Source: an uncultured Eubacterium sp. (lineage in GTDB: Bacteria; Bacillota; Clostridia; Lachnospirales; Lachnospiraceae). Taken from it: a stretch of DNA of 26,201 nucleotides. Below the pieces are notes generated by a model, which saw only the letters and a program-made list of their open reading frames with translations, did not search any database and was not told where the DNA came from. Where the stretch lies: NCBI GenBank assembly GCA_910585745.1, contig CAJUFM010000040.1, positions 1 through 26,201 of the forward strand, written 5' to 3'. Position numbers and translations under genes: made by a program. Of this stretch, positions 8,576 through 15,443 are shown in pieces. Position 1 is the stretch's first letter, and each line of letters begins with the position of its first letter.

Positions 8576-11035
8576 GTGAAGAGAGATTTTACAGCAAGTG
8601 CAGAAAGAGCTCTGACGAAAGCAGGGGAGATTGCGGCAAAACTGGGGACTACCGCCATTGGAACAGAACATCTTCTCTATGGTCTGAGCGCGGTGAGCGG
8701 TACGGCATCCAGGATATTAAAGGAAAATGGGGTGATCCGGCAGGATATTGAGATGATCCTGGAGGACATGACCGGCGGCGCTGCGCCGGAAAAAGTAAAG
8801 CGCAAGGACTGCGATGTCACGCCCCGGTTTGATGAGATCATTCTGTCCGCTGAGCAGATCGCGGAGAGAAATGAGGATTCCAGCATCGGAACGGAACACA
8901 TTTTTCTGGCAATCTTAAAGACCAGGGATACCGGCGGTCTCATGGTATTAAGGGCTCTGGAAGCAAATCTCCAGAAAATGTTTGTGGATGTGGTCCTGAC
9001 TATGGGGGCGGATCTGAATGCGGCCAAAGCTGAGCTCTCGGGAAACCGGAATAGTGGAAAAAAGGGAAAGTCAGAGACGCCGATGCTGGATCAGTATGCC
9101 AGGGATCTGGTGGAATATGCCAGGGAGGGGCATCTGGATCCTGTGTTTAACCGGGAGGAGGAAATCGCCTCTGTGATCGAGATCCTGAGCCGGCGGACAA
9201 AGAACAATCCCTGTATGGTGGGAGAGCCGGGAGTGGGTAAGACTGCCATCGCCGAGGGGCTGGCGATCCGCATCGCCGAGAATTCTGTACCAGAGACCAT
9301 GGCGGGAAAACGCATTTTTTCCCTGGATCTGTCGGGCATGGTGGCGGGATCCAAATACCGGGGTGAATTTGAGGACAGGATCAAGCGTGCAGTAAAGGAA
9401 GCTGTTTCCGCAGGAAATATTATATTATTTATCGATGAGCTTCACACCGTGATCGGGGCGGGGGGAGCAGAGGGGGCGATCGATGCCTCCAATATTTTGA
9501 AACCTGCTCTTTCCAGGGGGGAGATCCAGGTCATTGGTGCCACAACAAGAGAGGAATACCGCAAAAGGATTGAAAAAGACGCGGCGCTGGAGCGCCGGTT
9601 CCAGCCAGTGGTCATCGAAGAACCGACGGTGGTACAGACGATAGGTATGCTTCGGGGGCTCAGAGGGCGGTATGAGAGCTTTCACAGGATCAAGATCAGC
9701 GATGAGGCACTGGAAGCGGCGGCGAAATTATCCGACCGCTACATTAACGACCGCTATCTGCCGGATAAGGCCATCGATCTGATGGATGAGGCGGCGGCGA
9801 AACTCCGGCTGGCCCAGGCGGTGAAAAAAGGGCAGGTTTCGGCAGAGCTGGAGGATAAGATCCGGGAATTGGAGCAGTCCAAGGAAAAGGCTCTGATCAA
9901 GGGAGATATGGATCTGGTACTGCAGATCCATGCCGAAGAGCAGGACGCCAGGGAAGCTCTGGATAAGGAATTAAAAAAATGGCAGAAAAAGCAGAAGAAA
10001 GAACAGGTACTTTCGGCACAGCACATTGCCGGAGTTGTGTCGGCATGGACGAAGATCCCGGTGAGCCGTCTGGCAAAGGATGAGACAAAACGTCTTCAAA
10101 AGATGGAGACCATTCTGCATGAGCGGGTGGTAGGGCAAAATGAGGCGGTAGAGGCCGTTTCCCGTGCTGTGCGCCGGGGACGGGTTGGTCTGAAAGATCC
10201 AAAACGGCCTATCGGCAGCTTTTTGTTTCTTGGACCTACGGGAGTGGGAAAAACAGAACTTTCCAAGGCGCTGGCGGAGGCGGTATTTGGCTCAGAAAAA
10301 GATATGATACGCATCGACATGTCGGAATATATGGAAAAACAGAGCGTCTCCAAAATGGTAGGTTCCCCTCCGGGATATGTGGGCTATGAAGAGGGAGGGC
10401 AGCTCAGTGAAAAGGTGCGCCAGAAACCTTATTCTGTTCTATTGTTTGATGAGATCGAGAAGGCCCACCCGGATGTGTTCAATATGCTGCTGCAGATCTT
10501 AGAAGACGGTCATCTCACGGATTCCCAGGGACGCCGGGTGGATTTTAAGAATACGATCATTATCATGACCTCCAATGCCGGGGCGAACCGGATCATTTCC
10601 CCGAAAACCCTTGGTTTTCTCTCCAGTGAAGACGCAGAGCAGGATCACAAGCGGATGAAAGAGGGAGTTATGGAAGAGGTGAAACACCTCTTCAAACCTG
10701 AATTTATCAATCGTATTGATGAAATTATCGTATTTCATGCCCTTACCAGGGAAAATATATCCGATATTGCTTCCCATATGCTGGAGAGTTTTCGGCTACG
10801 GGCAAAAGAGCAGATGGATCTCACGGTCCGTTATAGCAAGTCTGTTGTAGAATTTGTAGCTGAGAAGGGATTTGATAAAGATTATGGGGCGAGGCCTCTG
10901 CGACGCGCCATCCAGAATCAGATTGAAGATGCTCTGGCACAGGAGTTGGTCAATGGGGCTGTTAAGATTGGAGATACCGTAAAGATCGCCGTAAAATCAG
11001 GGAAAATTTATGTTCAAAACTTCATAAAAAAATGA
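8576..11035 (+). CDS. clpC: ClpC-type AAA+ ATPase, Clp protease regulatory subunit
   Basis: An 819-residue class I Clp ATPase that unfolds proteins for ClpP. A double Clp-N domain occupies about residues 1-150. D1 carries Walker A GEPGVGKT (216-223) and Walker B FIDELH (about 285-290). A short coiled M-domain spans about 410-470. D2 carries Walker A GPTGVGKT (553-560), Walker B LLFDEIEK with Asp625-Glu626, and the sensor segment IIIMTSNAGA. The start is GTG at 8576, preceded by GGAGAG; the product begins KRDFTASAERAL, a normal ClpC N-terminus. The classical ctsR-mcsA-mcsB genes are absent upstream, where surface-protein genes stand instead, so control by CtsR from the usual operon promoter is not evident. 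radA lies downstream, as in Bacillus, but separated by one small gene. Confidence 0.94.
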   Translation: MKRDFTASAERALTKAGEIAAKLGTTAIGTEHLLYGLSAVSGTASRILKENGVIRQDIEMILEDMTGGAAPEKVKRKDCDVTPRFDEIILSAEQIAERNEDSSIGTEHIFLAILKTRDTGGLMVLRALEANLQKMFVDVVLTMGADLNAAKAELSGNRNSGKKGKSETPMLDQYARDLVEYAREGHLDPVFNREEEIASVIEILSRRTKNNPCMVGEPGVGKTAIAEGLAIRIAENSVPETMAGKRIFSLDLSGMVAGSKYRGEFEDRIKRAVKEAVSAGNIILFIDELHTVIGAGGAEGAIDASNILKPALSRGEIQVIGATTREEYRKRIEKDAALERRFQPVVIEEPTVVQTIGMLRGLRGRYESFHRIKISDEALEAAAKLSDRYINDRYLPDKAIDLMDEAAAKLRLAQAVKKGQVSAELEDKIRELEQSKEKALIKGDMDLVLQIHAEEQDAREALDKELKKWQKKQKKEQVLSAQHIAGVVSAWTKIPVSRLAKDETKRLQKMETILHERVVGQNEAVEAVSRAVRRGRVGLKDPKRPIGSFLFLGPTGVGKTELSKALAEAVFGSEKDMIRIDMSEYMEKQSVSKMVGSPPGYVGYEEGGQLSEKVRQKPYSVLLFDEIEKAHPDVFNMLLQILEDGHLTDSQGRRVDFKNTIIIMTSNAGANRIISPKTLGFLSSEDAEQDHKRMKEGVMEEVKHLFKPEFINRIDEIIVFHALTRENISDIASHMLESFRLRAKEQMDLTVRYSKSVVEFVAEKGFDKDYGARPLRRAIQNQIEDALAQELVNGAVKIGDTVKIAVKSGKIYVQNFIKK

Positions 11036-11040
11036 TGGCA

Positions 11041-11064
11041 TTGATATGTGTTTTTTGGTATAAT
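11041..11064 (+). promoter_or_regulatory. Extended -10 promoter for the small gene before radA
   Basis: TGGTATAAT at 11056-11064 is a perfect extended -10 element (TGn-TATAAT) located 20 bp after the clpC stop. A TTGATA at 11041-11046 is too close (12 bp) for a standard -35, but an extended -10 can work with a weak -35. It would give a leader of about 65 nt before the AAGGAGG and ATG of the next gene. Confidence 0.6.
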
Positions 11065-11135
11065 TGAATAAAGATCAACTGCCTGTAAAAGAGACAGGAG
11101 GATATTATCAGCAAGAAACTAAGGAGGATACTGGT

Positions 11136-11549
11136 ATGGGTGTAGTTGAGGAAATGATCCGCAAGGAGGACGATGGTTCTCTCAGTTTTGGAAACTATCT
11201 TCTGGATTCAAAGACAAAGAAATCAGACTTTGAATATCAGGGGGATATGTACAAGGTAAAGACCTTTCGGGAGATTACAAAGCTGGAGAAAAATGGTCTG
11301 TTTGTGTATGAGTCGGTACCCGGAAGCGCCGTGACAAATTATGTGGATGATGGAAACGATGTATCTTTTGTGGTGGAAGCAGCGGAGGACATCAGTTTTA
11401 CCCTGGAACTTGAGCCATCACAGGAGTACAAAGTAATGCTTGACGGAAATGAACTGGGGACGATGAAGACAAATCTAGGCGGAAAGCTCAATGTAAGCAT
11501 TGAACTTGATGAAGGGAAACAGGCAGATATCAAGGTAAGTAAATGTTAG
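11136..11549 (+). CDS. Small conserved beta-rich protein (often auto-named 'endosialidase')
   Basis: A 137-residue acidic protein with no signal peptide or membrane segment. It has an alternating hydrophobic pattern, with FGNYLLDSK, YKVKTFREITKLEKNG, VYESVPGSAV and GTMKTNLGGKL as the most family-like stretches. From memory, very similar short proteins occur across Lachnospiraceae and are often labelled endosialidase by automated pipelines. Nothing here supports such an activity: the length is far too short and no sialidase motif is visible. The start at 11136 is fixed by AAGGAGG eight bases upstream; the longer open frame from 11064 begins inside the promoter -10. It has its own promoter and is followed by a hairpin before radA. 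Confidence 0.8.
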   Translation: MGVVEEMIRKEDDGSLSFGNYLLDSKTKKSDFEYQGDMYKVKTFREITKLEKNGLFVYESVPGSAVTNYVDDGNDVSFVVEAAEDISFTLELEPSQEYKVMLDGNELGTMKTNLGGKLNVSIELDEGKQADIKVSKC

Positions 11550-11584
11550 TACTAAAACAATGATAGTTACCAAGAACTGGGAAG

Positions 11585-11614
11585 GGCGTCAATCTGGTTA
11601 TTCAGATTGGCGCC
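11585..11614 (+). terminator. Hairpin between the small gene and radA (possible attenuator/terminator)
   Basis: A 12-bp stem (GGCGTCAATCTG pairing with CAGATTGGCGCC, one G-T pair) closes a 6-base loop. It is followed only by ATTGTT rather than a long T-run, so it may be a weak terminator or a transcript-stabilising stem that sets different levels for the upstream gene and radA. Confidence 0.55.
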
Positions 11615-11663
11615 ATTGTTACTCAATGCGCTATTGAACTATGCCCGATAAAGAAAGGAAATT

Positions 11664-13058
11664 ATGGCAAAGGCAAAGAACATATTTTACTGCAAAGAAT
11701 GCGGTACGGAGACCGGAAAATGGCAGGGGCAGTGCCCTGGCTGTGGAGAATGGAACACATTGGTTGAGGCACCGGATACCGCTGCCCCGGGGAGAAAGAC
11801 CGGGGCGGTTCCTGCCAGGGTAAGACAGGCGGAGCCTGCGAGATTAAAAGATATTACCATTGAAAACGAGCACCGGATGATGACCGGCATCGGGGAGCTG
11901 GACCGGGTGCTGGGCGGTGGCATCGTGGCTGGCTCGCTGGTATTGGTGGGGGGAGATCCGGGCATTGGGAAATCAACTCTTTTGCTGCAGATGTGTAAAA
12001 TGCTCTCTGACCAGGGAGAGAAGGTTCTTTATGTATCGGGGGAGGAATCACTTAAGCAGATCAAGTTGAGAGGAGACCGGATCGGGGAGTTCTCTGGCTC
12101 CATTTATCTGTTGTCGGAGACAAACATCTCCGCCATCGATCATGCCATCGGAAAACTCCAGCCGGCGGTGGTCATTGTGGATTCTATCCAGACGATGTAC
12201 GATGAACGCATCGATGCGGCACCCGGCAGCATCAGCCAGGTGCGGGAGATCACATCCATCCTTCTGCGCATTGCCAAGAGCAGAGGGATCAGCATATTTA
12301 TCGTGGGACATGTGACAAAGGAAGGTAATGTGGCAGGTCCCCGCATGTTGGAACATATGGTGGACACGGTACTTTATTTTGAAGGGGATTCAGCGGCGGC
12401 TTACCGTATCCTGCGGGGGGTAAAAAACCGTTTTGGATCCACTAATGAAATCGGTGTTTTTGAGATGAAGGGAAAGGGACTGGTGGAGGTGCCGAACCCA
12501 TCTGAATATATGATGCAGGGAAAACCGGTGGGTGAGTCTGGCTCTGTGGTGGCATGTGCGGTGGAGGGAACGAGATCCTTTATGATCGAGGTGCAGGCGC
12601 TGGTATGCCACACCTATTTTAATATGCCCCGTAGAACGGCGGCAGGGACGGATTACAACCGCATCAACCTTTTGATCGCAGTGCTGGAGAAGCGTCTCGG
12701 AATCCGCCTCTCAGACAGTGATGCCTACGTGAATGTGGCAGGCGGCATGAGGATTACAGAGCCGGCGCTGGATCTTGCCATTATTACCGCCATCATGTCC
12801 AGCCACAGCGGAAAAGCCATGGATGACCGAACCGTAATCTTTGGCGAGGTCGGTCTGGTGGGAGAAGTAAGAGCGGTTCCCCAGGCGGAAAAACGAGTGG
12901 CAGAGGCATTAAAAACCGGTTATCAGACCTGCATTCTGCCAGAGGCAAATAAAAAAATGATCGAAAAGAGCGGGGGGCTGGATCTGTCCGGCATCCGCCT
13001 GGTGGGAATCCGAAATATACGGGAATTAGTGGATCAGATCAGCGTGAATATACCGTGA
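11664..13058 (+). CDS. radA: DNA repair protein RadA (Sms)
   Basis: A 464-residue RadA, a RecA-related branch-migration helicase acting in recombination. The N-terminal zinc finger is Cys10-x2-Cys13 and Cys24-x2-Cys27. The ATPase core has Walker A GDPGIGKS (97-104) and a Walker B-like VVIVDSIQT. The RadA-specific KNRFG motif is at 254-258. The C-terminal part is the Lon-protease-like domain (AGGMRITEPALDLAI, FGEVGLVGEVR). Length and motifs are those of a normal full-length protein. The ATG at 11664 follows AAAGAAAGGAAATT. Placement after clpC matches the conserved clpC-radA order of Firmicutes, but disA, which follows radA in Bacillus, is replaced by two membrane protein genes. Confidence 0.97.
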   Translation: MAKAKNIFYCKECGTETGKWQGQCPGCGEWNTLVEAPDTAAPGRKTGAVPARVRQAEPARLKDITIENEHRMMTGIGELDRVLGGGIVAGSLVLVGGDPGIGKSTLLLQMCKMLSDQGEKVLYVSGEESLKQIKLRGDRIGEFSGSIYLLSETNISAIDHAIGKLQPAVVIVDSIQTMYDERIDAAPGSISQVREITSILLRIAKSRGISIFIVGHVTKEGNVAGPRMLEHMVDTVLYFEGDSAAAYRILRGVKNRFGSTNEIGVFEMKGKGLVEVPNPSEYMMQGKPVGESGSVVACAVEGTRSFMIEVQALVCHTYFNMPRRTAAGTDYNRINLLIAVLEKRLGIRLSDSDAYVNVAGGMRITEPALDLAIITAIMSSHSGKAMDDRTVIFGEVGLVGEVRAVPQAEKRVAEALKTGYQTCILPEANKKMIEKSGGLDLSGIRLVGIRNIRELVDQISVNIP

Positions 13059-13089
13059 GGACACGAAACGAAGTGAAGGGAGAAGAAAT

Positions 13090-13542
13090 ATGTACGAGAA
13101 GATTGAAAAAATGATGACAACAGGATTTCGGCTGCTGACAGCCCTGGTTTTGTTTGTGGCAGGCTTTATTTGGCAGACTGCCTCGGGAAAGATCCTTGAC
13201 ATGTACGCCTTTTATATTATGTCGGCGGCAATGCTTTCCCTTGCCAGCGTGATCCTGGCAAAGCTCTGCGCCGCTGGCAATCATTTTATCCCCTATGTTA
13301 TTTTCAATATGGTGGTTCTGATCGCGGGTGTTGTGCTGACCGGCTCCGGGGGATTTACTGGGATAGTGCTTTACAGTATATGGGGAATCTGTGGGATCGT
13401 GGAGTGGGTGATCAATGCTATACTCCTGCAGTGCGAGGACATTCTGAAACGGATAGTCATGGGATTTGTAGCAGCAGTCATGAATATCATTCTTGTTGCC
13501 GTTGTCTTTATGATACCTGTTTTACTTCAGGTAAAATCATAG
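13090..13542 (+). CDS. Hypothetical polytopic membrane protein
   Basis: A 150-residue protein not recognised as a known family. It is hydrophobic, with about five probable membrane helices (roughly 12-28, 40-60, 66-84, 88-112 and 122-146) and a short charged N-terminus (MYEKIEKMM). A conserved-looking GIVEWVINAILLQCEDILKR segment links the last two helices. The start is supported by GAAGGGAGAAGAAAT before the ATG. It lies 31 bp after radA and 10 bp before a second membrane protein, so all three probably share a transcript. No function can be assigned. Confidence 0.75.
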   Translation: MYEKIEKMMTTGFRLLTALVLFVAGFIWQTASGKILDMYAFYIMSAAMLSLASVILAKLCAAGNHFIPYVIFNMVVLIAGVVLTGSGGFTGIVLYSIWGICGIVEWVINAILLQCEDILKRIVMGFVAAVMNIILVAVVFMIPVLLQVKS

Positions 13543-13552
13543 AAGGATAGAG

Positions 13553-14215
13553 ATGGAGGAAAAGAAATTGAAAGAACGATTAAAAAAGATTTTAACAGGG
13601 CTTTTTATTACCCTGCTCTCTTTGGTGGGATTGTGGGAGTACATGCAGCTGTATCTGTATTTTGACATCCCTCAGGCAGTAGTAGTTCTGCCTGCCGCCG
13701 GGGCACTTTCTGCTATTTTACTGAAAAAACTGGGGTGGCTGGTGCCAGGTGCCAGCATGCTGATCTGTATTGCTTATCAGCTGGTGGAAAAAAAATCCAG
13801 TTCGGTAGGCATCGTGGAAACATCCAAAATAAAAGTGATTTTGTCGATTTTACCTGTGGTAATAATCCTTATGGTTCTTGGCATTGCTGGTGGTTTTCTG
13901 GTACGGGTGCTGATCCAGGGAAAGAGGCCGCTGGCAGTGGGGATTGTATGCTGTCTGCTGGGAGTGCTCATTACTTTTGGAGGAAGTGTGGTGATGTTCG
14001 GAAATCCTCTGTATCCATTTATGGCAAAGGCATCTGTTGATCATTACGCGAAAAAATTTGAAAGTTCCAGTTATAAGATCAGTGAAGTTTCTGTATACTA
14101 CAGTTTAGAGGATCTGCAGTATCAGGGACGTGTGGTGATGAGTGATGGTATCGTTTATGCATTATATCATGACCGTGATTCTGGCGAAGTGACAGAAAGC
14201 AACATGAAGGAATGA
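13553..14215 (+). CDS. Hypothetical membrane protein with C-terminal soluble domain
   Basis: A 220-residue unrecognised protein. A lysine-rich N-terminus (MEEKKLKERLKK) precedes about five membrane segments (roughly 15-36, 40-60, 64-77, 95-118 and 125-148). A soluble tail of about 70 residues follows, containing SSSYKISEVSVYYSLEDL. The ATG has GAAGGAT six bases upstream. It is the last gene of the radA transcript, since a strong intrinsic terminator follows 21 bp after its stop. The pairing with the preceding membrane protein suggests that they act together, but this is inference from spacing alone. Confidence 0.75.
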   Translation: MEEKKLKERLKKILTGLFITLLSLVGLWEYMQLYLYFDIPQAVVVLPAAGALSAILLKKLGWLVPGASMLICIAYQLVEKKSSSVGIVETSKIKVILSILPVVIILMVLGIAGGFLVRVLIQGKRPLAVGIVCCLLGVLITFGGSVVMFGNPLYPFMAKASVDHYAKKFESSSYKISEVSVYYSLEDLQYQGRVVMSDGIVYALYHDRDSGEVTESNMKE

Positions 14216-14236
14216 TTTTACATTAGCATTCTTTGG

Positions 14237-14266
14237 AGGTGCGCGTTTCTCAGCCGCACCTTTTTT
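14237..14266 (+). terminator. Intrinsic terminator after the radA/membrane-protein transcript
   Basis: A 7-bp GC-rich stem (AGGTGCG pairing with CGCACCT) with an 11-base loop is followed directly by a run of six T. This is a standard Rho-independent terminator and marks the end of the upstream transcription unit before the sulfate-activation operon. Confidence 0.88.
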
Positions 14267-14300
14267 AAAAAAACTGTAAAAAAAGGAAAATAGTTGCAAA

Positions 14301-14329
14301 TTGACATAATTGTAACATTTTTGTAAAAT
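14301..14329 (+). promoter_or_regulatory. Near-consensus sigma-A promoter for the cysD operon
   Basis: TTGACA (14301-14306), a 17-bp spacer, and TAAAAT (14324-14329). The region to the GTG at 14403 is AT-rich and would give a leader of about 65 nt. A small stem (AGGTCA with TGACTT, 14349-14368) lies in the leader. No S-box or other known riboswitch is recognised. With such a strong core promoter, any regulation would be by a bound factor not visible here. Confidence 0.78.
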
Positions 14330-14402
14330 ATAACATTAGTATAACAACAGGTCAGACTTTTTTGACTTTGCAATATAAAATAAAAAATTTGGAGGAAACA
14401 CC

Positions 14403-15284
14403 GTGGACCATTTGGATATGTTGGAGTATAAGAGCGTTCATATTTTGCGGGAGGCATACAGTGAGCTGGGAAACCTGTGTATGCTCTGGTCGATCGGAAA
14501 GGATAGTACAGTTCTTCTCTGGCTTGCCAGAAAGGCTTTTTTTGGACATGTTCCGATTCCCCTCGTACATGTGGACACCCATTTTAAGATCAAAGAGATG
14601 ATTGAATACAGAGACCGTCTGGCGGCAGAGTGGAATCTGGATATGATTTACGGAGAGAACACTGAGGCGTTGGAGAAAAAGGCTACTTTCCCGGATGGAA
14701 ATGCAACCCATCTGGAGTGCTGCAAATCGCTGAAGACAGAAGCTTTGACCAATACTCTCAATGCCAGCTGGCCCCGTTACCGCTTTAATCACGGGAAGGG
14801 AGTTTATGAAAAGGATGTCAACATCGAGCCCTACACCGGTGTGATCGTCGGCGTCAGGGCAGACGAGGAAGGAAGCAGATCCAAAGAACGGTATTTCTCG
14901 CCAAGAGATAAAAATAATGACTGGGATGTGGGAGACCAGCCGCCGGAATTCTGGAATCAGTACAAGACCGATTTTGCACCGGGCACCCATGTGCGCGTGC
15001 ATCCTTTGCTGGACTGGACGGAGCTGGATATCTGGGAGTATATCGAGAGAGAAAATATTCCTGTTGTCCCATTGTATTTTGACCAAGGAAATGGAAAGCG
15101 TTACCGCTCGCTGGGGTGTGCACCCTGCACTGGTACGGTAGATTCCACAGCAAAAAATGTAAGAGAGATCATAGAAGAATTAAAAACCGGAAAATTTGCC
15201 AATATCGCTGAGAGATCCGGGCGCGCCCAGGATAAAGAGGGCGGCGGCGGTCTGGAAGAACTGCGCAAAGAAGGATACATGTGA
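14403..15284 (+). CDS. cysD: Sulfate adenylyltransferase small subunit (CysD)
   Basis: A 293-residue CysD, the ATP-pyrophosphatase-type subunit that forms adenosine 5'-phosphosulfate (APS) from ATP and sulfate, driven by the GTPase CysN. The PP-loop SIGKDST is at residues 30-36. LVHVDTHFK, VGVRADEEGSRSKER and the C-terminal RYRSLGCAPCTGTV with its cysteine pair are family hallmarks. Length is normal. The GTG start at 14403 has GGAGG seven bases upstream. It begins a transcription unit with cysN, cysC and a sulfotransferase-like gene, but a 159-bp palindrome-rich gap separates it from cysN. No sulfate permease, PAPS reductase or sulfite reductase gene lies in the window, so the purpose may not be sulfur assimilation. 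Confidence 0.95.
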   Translation: MDHLDMLEYKSVHILREAYSELGNLCMLWSIGKDSTVLLWLARKAFFGHVPIPLVHVDTHFKIKEMIEYRDRLAAEWNLDMIYGENTEALEKKATFPDGNATHLECCKSLKTEALTNTLNASWPRYRFNHGKGVYEKDVNIEPYTGVIVGVRADEEGSRSKERYFSPRDKNNDWDVGDQPPEFWNQYKTDFAPGTHVRVHPLLDWTELDIWEYIERENIPVVPLYFDQGNGKRYRSLGCAPCTGTVDSTAKNVREIIEELKTGKFANIAERSGRAQDKEGGGGLEELRKEGYM

Positions 15285-15288
15285 CAAA

Positions 15289-15339
15289 GTCTGTCATGCG
15301 GCCGGAGCAAATTTATTTGCGCCCGGACATATGACAGAC
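15289..15339 (+). repeat. 51-bp imperfect palindrome in the cysD-cysN gap
   Basis: GTCTGTCAT pairs perfectly with ATGACAGAC at the outer ends. Inside, CCGG pairs with CCGG and GCAAAT with ATTTGC around a tiny centre. It begins five bases after the cysD stop and has no T-run, so it is more like a REP-type or mobile palindromic element, or an mRNA processing and stability structure, than a terminator. Confidence 0.6.
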
Positions 15340-15340
15340 G

Positions 15341-15400
15341 CACATCATGAGCGAAGGGCGAAGCCCGGAGCGAATGTGCTGTGCGCAGCACAGGTCACAT
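15341..15400 (+). repeat. Second palindromic unit between cysD and cysN
   Basis: Two neat hairpins sit side by side: GGGC-GAA-GCCC at 15356-15366, and TGTGCTG-TGCG-CAGCACA at 15375-15392 (7 bp, tetraloop). An alternative outer pairing (CACAT 15341-15345 with ATGTG 15374-15378) competes with the second hairpin. Together with the preceding palindrome it fills most of the gap. The remaining sequence up to cysN holds only a weak ribosome binding site (AAAAGGATTGGAG). Confidence 0.5.
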
Positions 15401-15443
15401 GTATGGGTAAGATTGTCAAGAAAAGGATTGGAGCAATTGCGAT

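Noticed and set aside
15289..15400. Intrinsic terminator(s) after cysD
   Set aside because: The hairpins are strong but none is followed by a T-run, and cysN has no separate promoter visible, so termination here is not supported.
15285..15400. CRISPR array or direct-repeat cluster
   Set aside because: The repeats are inverted pairs, not evenly spaced direct repeats, and no cas-like gene is present in the window.
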